64,000 nucleotides of DNA from Theobroma cacao (taxonomy: Eukaryota; Streptophyta; Magnoliopsida; Malvales; Malvaceae), in NCBI RefSeq assembly GCF_000208745.1, contig NC_030855.1, positions 6,542,695 to 6,606,694 on the forward strand, read 5' to 3'. Within the stretch, counting starts at the first letter, position 1, and every line of letters starts with the position of its first letter. Shown here piece by piece: positions 60,422-64,000 of this stretch. The notes under the pieces are model-generated. The model saw only the letters and a program-made list of their open reading frames with translations. It searched no databases and was not told where the DNA came from. The translations under genes were made by a program, and so were the position numbers.

Positions 60422-60595
60422 GTGTGCGCGATGTGGGGGAGCACATGCTAGTAATGACGGGTACGGGAGTGTGGATGATGATATTGCCTGTGCGCGATGT
60501 GGGGGGGACGCACACGATGGTATTTGATGTGCACGATGTGGGGGGATGCACACGATGACTTCAACTATGTGCACGATGTGGGGGATGCACATGAG
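60422..60595 (+). repeat. Four GTGCacgATGTGGGGG hairpin units
   Basis: Units at about 60422-60446, 60489-60520, 60527-60558 and 60567-60595. Each has the form TGTGC(A/G)CGATGTGGGGG followed by (A/G)TGCACA, so the ends GTGTGC/TGTGC and GCACA(C/T) pair around a G-rich loop. Two units end in the same CACGATG. Confidence 0.88.
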
Positions 60596-61678
60596 CTGGG
60601 TGAGGTGGTTGTTGTATACATGCTTGTATATATATATATATGCTATATATATGTTTTTATATGCTATAAAAAGGGTTATGAAAAATAAAATGTGATCGCA
60701 TTGGATGTTGAAGAAAAGAAAATTTGATTATCATCAATGTGTTCAATTTAATGTATAATGTGGCATGAGTGGATTTTTCTTATGGCAGTGAAAACCCTTT
60801 AATTTTTAATCTGACCTTAATTTTGCTGCAACCAGAAACTCTTGGGTGGTGAGGGTTTGCACTAGCCTTGGTTTCGCTACAGCGAGAATGCCTTTTCACT
60901 GTGACGAGAATCAATCCGTTATGCTTGCCTTGCTTGAATTCTACCACAGTTTTCACTCATTTCAACTTCATGGTTGAACATGGATTTCTTTAACATTAAG
61001 GGGTTAAATAAGCAAGTTTGGGAATGAGGGGTTTTTAACGAGAATTAAACTAAATTGCATTATTTTCAAAATAAGTGCATCATGTTTTCTAAACTTTCCG
61101 TATTGCTTGCTTGTTCCCCTTCTATGTTCACTCACTGAGTTTATACTCACGTTTTTAAACTTCATGTTTTAGGTTCTTTGAGTTAAAGGTGACTAGATCC
61201 TAGGATGAAGTGCTCCTCTCTATCCATTGCTCGGTAGGTTTGTCATGATACTAAATGTTAGCACCCACGCCCAGAGTCACTTCGTTAACAGTCAGAGTCT
61301 TTGAATGTGTACATGTAAACTGGATGTAACTTGTTAAGAATTGTTTGGCAAACTATTTATATATATTCCGATTAATGAATACCATTATGAGTATATACTT
61401 GGATTTTATGAATTGATTTCAATGAAGTTATTATTTGAACATTATGATTTATAAATCTTAAAAGGGAGTATAGATGATACATGGACTAATGTACAGATTC
61501 ATATAGGAAGGCTTGCTAAAGCCTAGTGGGTTATGCCTATTGAGTCCTTGCGCCGGTCATGGCCAGAAAATTGGGTTATGACAAATGGTCGTGTCATGTC
61601 TCGATTTCACGACGTGACAGCTTGAATGTGAGTAATCGTTATTGTAACTCATTTTAATTCATATAATAAGTAATGGTT

Positions 61679-62027
61679 TGTCACATCCCATTTTCGAGTC
61701 ATGACTAGTGCATGAACCTATGTGGGTATGGCCATTAAGCCTAAGCAAGCCTTTTCAATCAATATGTCTGGACTTATCATTCACCACATTCATACAAACA
61801 TCCATCCAACATAATGGAATTCACAATCATATAAACATCATCACATCATTATAGAACTTCTTAACATAATTATTATCTTTATTTTGGTTTTGAAATGACA
61901 AAATTGGTTTACTTGAAAGAGATGGAAAAAAGTTTTCAAAGGTGAAGAACATCCCTAAAGAGTTTTGAAGTTGATCATGAATTGAAATACATTTTTAAGT
62001 CTTACTATACAGAAAGCAAAATCTCGG
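61679..62027 (-). mobile_element. LTR end fragment D (probably minus orientation)
   Basis: Read on the minus strand, the end GCTTGCTTAGGCTTAATGGC..AAAATGGGATGTGACA resembles the 3' end of LTR C (GCTTGCTAAAGCCTAGTGGG..AAAATTGGGTTATGACA), so it looks like an inverted copy of a related LTR end. It is cut at about 62027 by family A sequence. Reading it as the plus-strand start of the following LTR is an alternative. Confidence 0.4.
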
Positions 62028-63028
62028 TTATTTTTGTGATTTAAAAAATATGTGAACTTCTTTGATTTGCCTTGAATGGGTTAAGTGAGCCATGTCATAC
62101 TATTATGATTTTATTGGTTGGTGGATTATAAAGTGGGCACTGCAGTGACGGGGGTTCCGTGGGCCAGCCTAATTAGAGGGGCACGGTTCCCAATTATTGA
62201 GCTTACCTCGATTGGAGAGGCGCGTAGGATAACTCCCGAGGTAGGATTTGAGTACACTTCACGCTAGCCACCATGTGAAATTGGGACTCAGCCAACGCCA
62301 AGGAACGGCTATGTTGTCAGAGGTGAAATGTGTTTGTGTGTGTGACAATAAACAGCCTTGGCGGTCTCGGTAAGATGCCTTCGCGGGGTATCCCCGAGAA
62401 TGGATTTTTGGCAAGGGCCAAGTTTTGAAAAGTGCATAAACCATGTTGAGTAGTTGGATGAAATCCAATTATTTATATGGGTTGGGATGAATTATTTTAA
62501 TTGTCTTTCATTACTTGGCTTTAGATTATTTTGATGATGTTTGTCTAGTCACTGGGATTTTATAATCTCACCCCTTTTTCCTATACATTTTTCAGGCTCA
62601 GAATAGGCAGTAGACTGTTAATTGCATTGAAAAGTAAATTTCGGAGTTGCATCCTAGAAAGCAAGGTTATAGACTTAAACCTTCTCAGTTATTTGGGGGC
62701 CCACGTTTCATTGTAATTTAAATTGCACACTCCAGTTTTCTATATTACAGTATGTATAAATTTATTTTGTTTTTATGTGCAGAAAACTAATTTTTTGATG
62801 TTTCAAAAATATACATATATATATATATATTGTTTTACATTAAAATAGATTATTTTAATTAATATTTTTAGTTTATTTTATTATTAAAAAAAAAAGAAAA
62901 AAAAGAGAGAGAAATGGAAAAACTGGTACGAAAGCCTTGCGAGGTCTCGAAAGGCATTCGGGGTAAGAATGTCTGTCGAGGCTTCGCGACGGTTGTCACG
63001 GGCTCGATGGGAGTTCCGGGTCGTGACA
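62028..63028 (+). mobile_element. LTR family A, second copy (3' ~1 kb)
   Basis: Aligns along its length with 660-1678, about 85-90% alike by eye, and ends in the same GGGTCGTGACA. It keeps the hairpin GATT-TTAT-AATC and the acceptor-like TTTTTCAG before GCTCAG. The region with the donor-like site of the first copy is missing. Flanking pentamers do not match. Confidence 0.75.
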
Positions 63029-63182
63029 ATCATGATACCTTAATAACTAGATAATGAATGTTTACTTAAAACAAACTTTTCGTCTTATTATCAAAATGTA
63101 CTTTCATTACTAATAAATTAAATGAAATTAAACATGAGAATATACTTACTTTCCAAGGCACCATATTCTCAAAATTCCTAAC
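63029..63182 (-). mobile_element. Repeat E fragment (second copy)
   Basis: Matches 3897-4051, beginning on the minus strand TGTTAGGAATTTTGAGAATA at 63182. Only the first ~155 bases of the repeat are present before family A sequence starts. Confidence 0.75.
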
Positions 63183-63184
63183 AT

Positions 63185-63765
63185 TTGATCCTCTCAAAAA
63201 GACAGTGTTTGTGAGGTTATGTTTGCTTCTTGAATGACAATTTATAGTGGATTCAAATTCCTTGTGATATTAAGGAAGAGGACGTAGACATTGAAGGCCA
63301 AACCTCTATAAAAATCATGTCTTTGCTTTCTTTACTTTTCATCACTTACATACGTTGTTATGCTCTGTTTTTTTATTTTGCTGCACTTAAGTTTCATGAT
63401 CTTTTTAATCTGTGAAAAAGAGGGGCTTTTCTCTTAGTAACCAATTCACCTCCTCTTGGTTAACTAACTTTAAACTTATTTCAACTAACAATAATGTGTG
63501 GAATTATTTTCATTAAATATCAACATCGATATAAGTAGACACCATTTTTGGAAATATATTGATTGTTTCTATTTTTGTATTTCTACCTCTATTTTAATTT
63601 ACATTTTGATTTCATCTTTATTTTTATCTTATTTTATTGTACTTGGATATATTTTTGGTCCAAATTCAATGGAGTGTCTAACGGGCTTTGGCCCATAGTA
63701 ATGCTAGGCTTTGCTTGGATTTATTTATTTTTAGCTACATGCGACGTGAAAATTTTGGGGAATTG
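63185..63765. other. AT-rich region, no gene seen
   Basis: Frames at 63498-63772 are T-rich and repetitive in composition, with no domain. Probably retrotransposon-derived. Confidence 0.35.
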
Positions 63766-64000
63766 CCATTAATCTTTTTTTATCTAGATGCGATTGGCCA
63801 TATATTAGAATCGTTCTATTTGACGAGGCCTTAAATTGATTTTAGCTTTGTCTAAAGAACAAAAACCTAGTTTGTGAATTTTAAAGCTAGGTTTGGGAGT
63901 ACAATTAGGCATGGGGAAAAATTAACACCCCCATGATGTCCGTTCCACGAACAGTATCATTTAATTATATATTACCTTATTAAACCTTAAATTTTAATTT
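63766..64000 (+). mobile_element. Ogre/Tat-like gypsy leader fragment, second copy
   Basis: Diverged copy of 31999-32240: ATCTAGATGCGATTGGCCA, GAGGCCTTAAATT, TTGGGAGTACAATTAGG, ACACCCCCATGATGTCCGTT and GAACAGTATCATTT follow in the same order. It runs off the right edge of the window. Confidence 0.6.

Larger units (their letters stand above)
58387..61583 (+). mobile_element. Solo LTR C (3.2 kb) nested in LTR B
   Basis: Starts TGTAGTACCCC (58387) and ends GGGTTATGACA (61583); the ends are near inverted copies of each other. Flanks GATGG (58382-58386) and AATGG (61584-61588) match at four of five positions, giving a probable target duplication. It holds the ACAACTTT..CCCAGTTC block (58597-58632) shared with LTR F, a TATA-like CTATAAATA near 58952, donor-like AAG|GTAAGG at 59289 and AAG|GTGAGT at 60092, a TA microsatellite with an N at 60326, a hairpin array (60422-60595), a GAGT-TTAT-ACTC hairpin (61137-61148) and an acceptor-like TGTTTTAG ending at 61172. 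No coding region. Confidence 0.72.
56402..61619 (+). mobile_element. Solo LTR B, split by inserted solo LTR C
   Basis: Starts TGTAATAACCCATCC at 56402 and ends ACGACGTGACA at 61619. Flanking 5-mers ACTTG (56397-56401) and GCTTG (61620-61624) match at four of five positions, as expected for an aged 5-bp target duplication. Without the insert it is about 2.0 kb. No internal coding region or second LTR is present, so it is a solo LTR. It has a TATA-like AATATAAATA near 56553, donor-like AAG|GTGAGT at 56723 and AAG|GTAAGT at 57318, a 44-bp tandem repeat (57658-57765) and an acceptor-like TTACAG ending at 58087. Confidence 0.72.

Noticed and set aside
61679..63028. A complete solo LTR from TGTCACATCCC to GGGTCGTGACA.
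   Set aside because: Flanking pentamers TGGTT and ATCAT do not match, and the first ~350 bases look like an inverted end of another LTR.

Overview
The window is nuclear DNA of a flowering plant, almost certainly a core eudicot. It is AT-rich, its genes are split by GT-AG introns, two SAUR auxin-response genes are present, and the intergenic space is packed with Ty1/copia, Ty3/gypsy-like, LINE, hAT and MITE-type sequences in nested layers. I cannot name the species from sequence alone. Three protein-coding genes look intact: a SAUR on the plus strand (10691-11170), a second, different SAUR on the minus strand (19064-19600), and a very large 21-exon SEN1-type RNA/DNA helicase gene on the minus strand (38138-55010). 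I could follow the helicase gene exon by exon, with reading phase kept through every junction, to a 2347-residue product.

Layout. 1-1678: 3' part of a long LTR (family A). 2000-5461: minus-strand LTR material (families E and F), F carrying a 230-bp tandem duplication upstream of its TATA box. 5470-8674: a minus-strand copia element in pieces (LTR, gag zinc knuckle, protease-like region, GAG-pre-integrase and integrase fragments), broken by a 931-bp inverted-repeat element. 8796-9551: a hAT-type element with a perfect 8-bp target duplication. 10.0-11.2 kb: first SAUR. 12.0-13.9 kb: second copia gag, LTR and polypurine tract. 13.98-15.7 kb: dead LINE. 16-19 kb: AT-rich, non-coding. 19.06-19.69 kb: second SAUR with TATA box. 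20-24.5 kb: no recognisable gene. 24.5-36.5 kb: a crowded transposon zone with MITEs, a fold-back, gypsy gag, several hairpin-bearing tandem arrays and an Ogre/Tat-like leader. 38.1-55.0 kb: helicase gene. 55.3-64.0 kb: two solo LTRs, one inside the other, then truncated LTR pieces related to those at the left end.

The three genes do not form an operon or an obvious pathway. SAURs act in auxin-linked growth; the helicase is expected to act in nuclear transcription termination, RNA processing and R-loop removal. The strongest unexplained signals are in the repeats: LTRs that carry splice-donor and splice-acceptor-like sites in the same order, and several unrelated families whose internal tandem arrays are built of short hairpins. 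In the helicase gene one intron appears to start with GC instead of GT. I found no prokaryote-type system, CRISPR array, rRNA or convincing tRNA gene.
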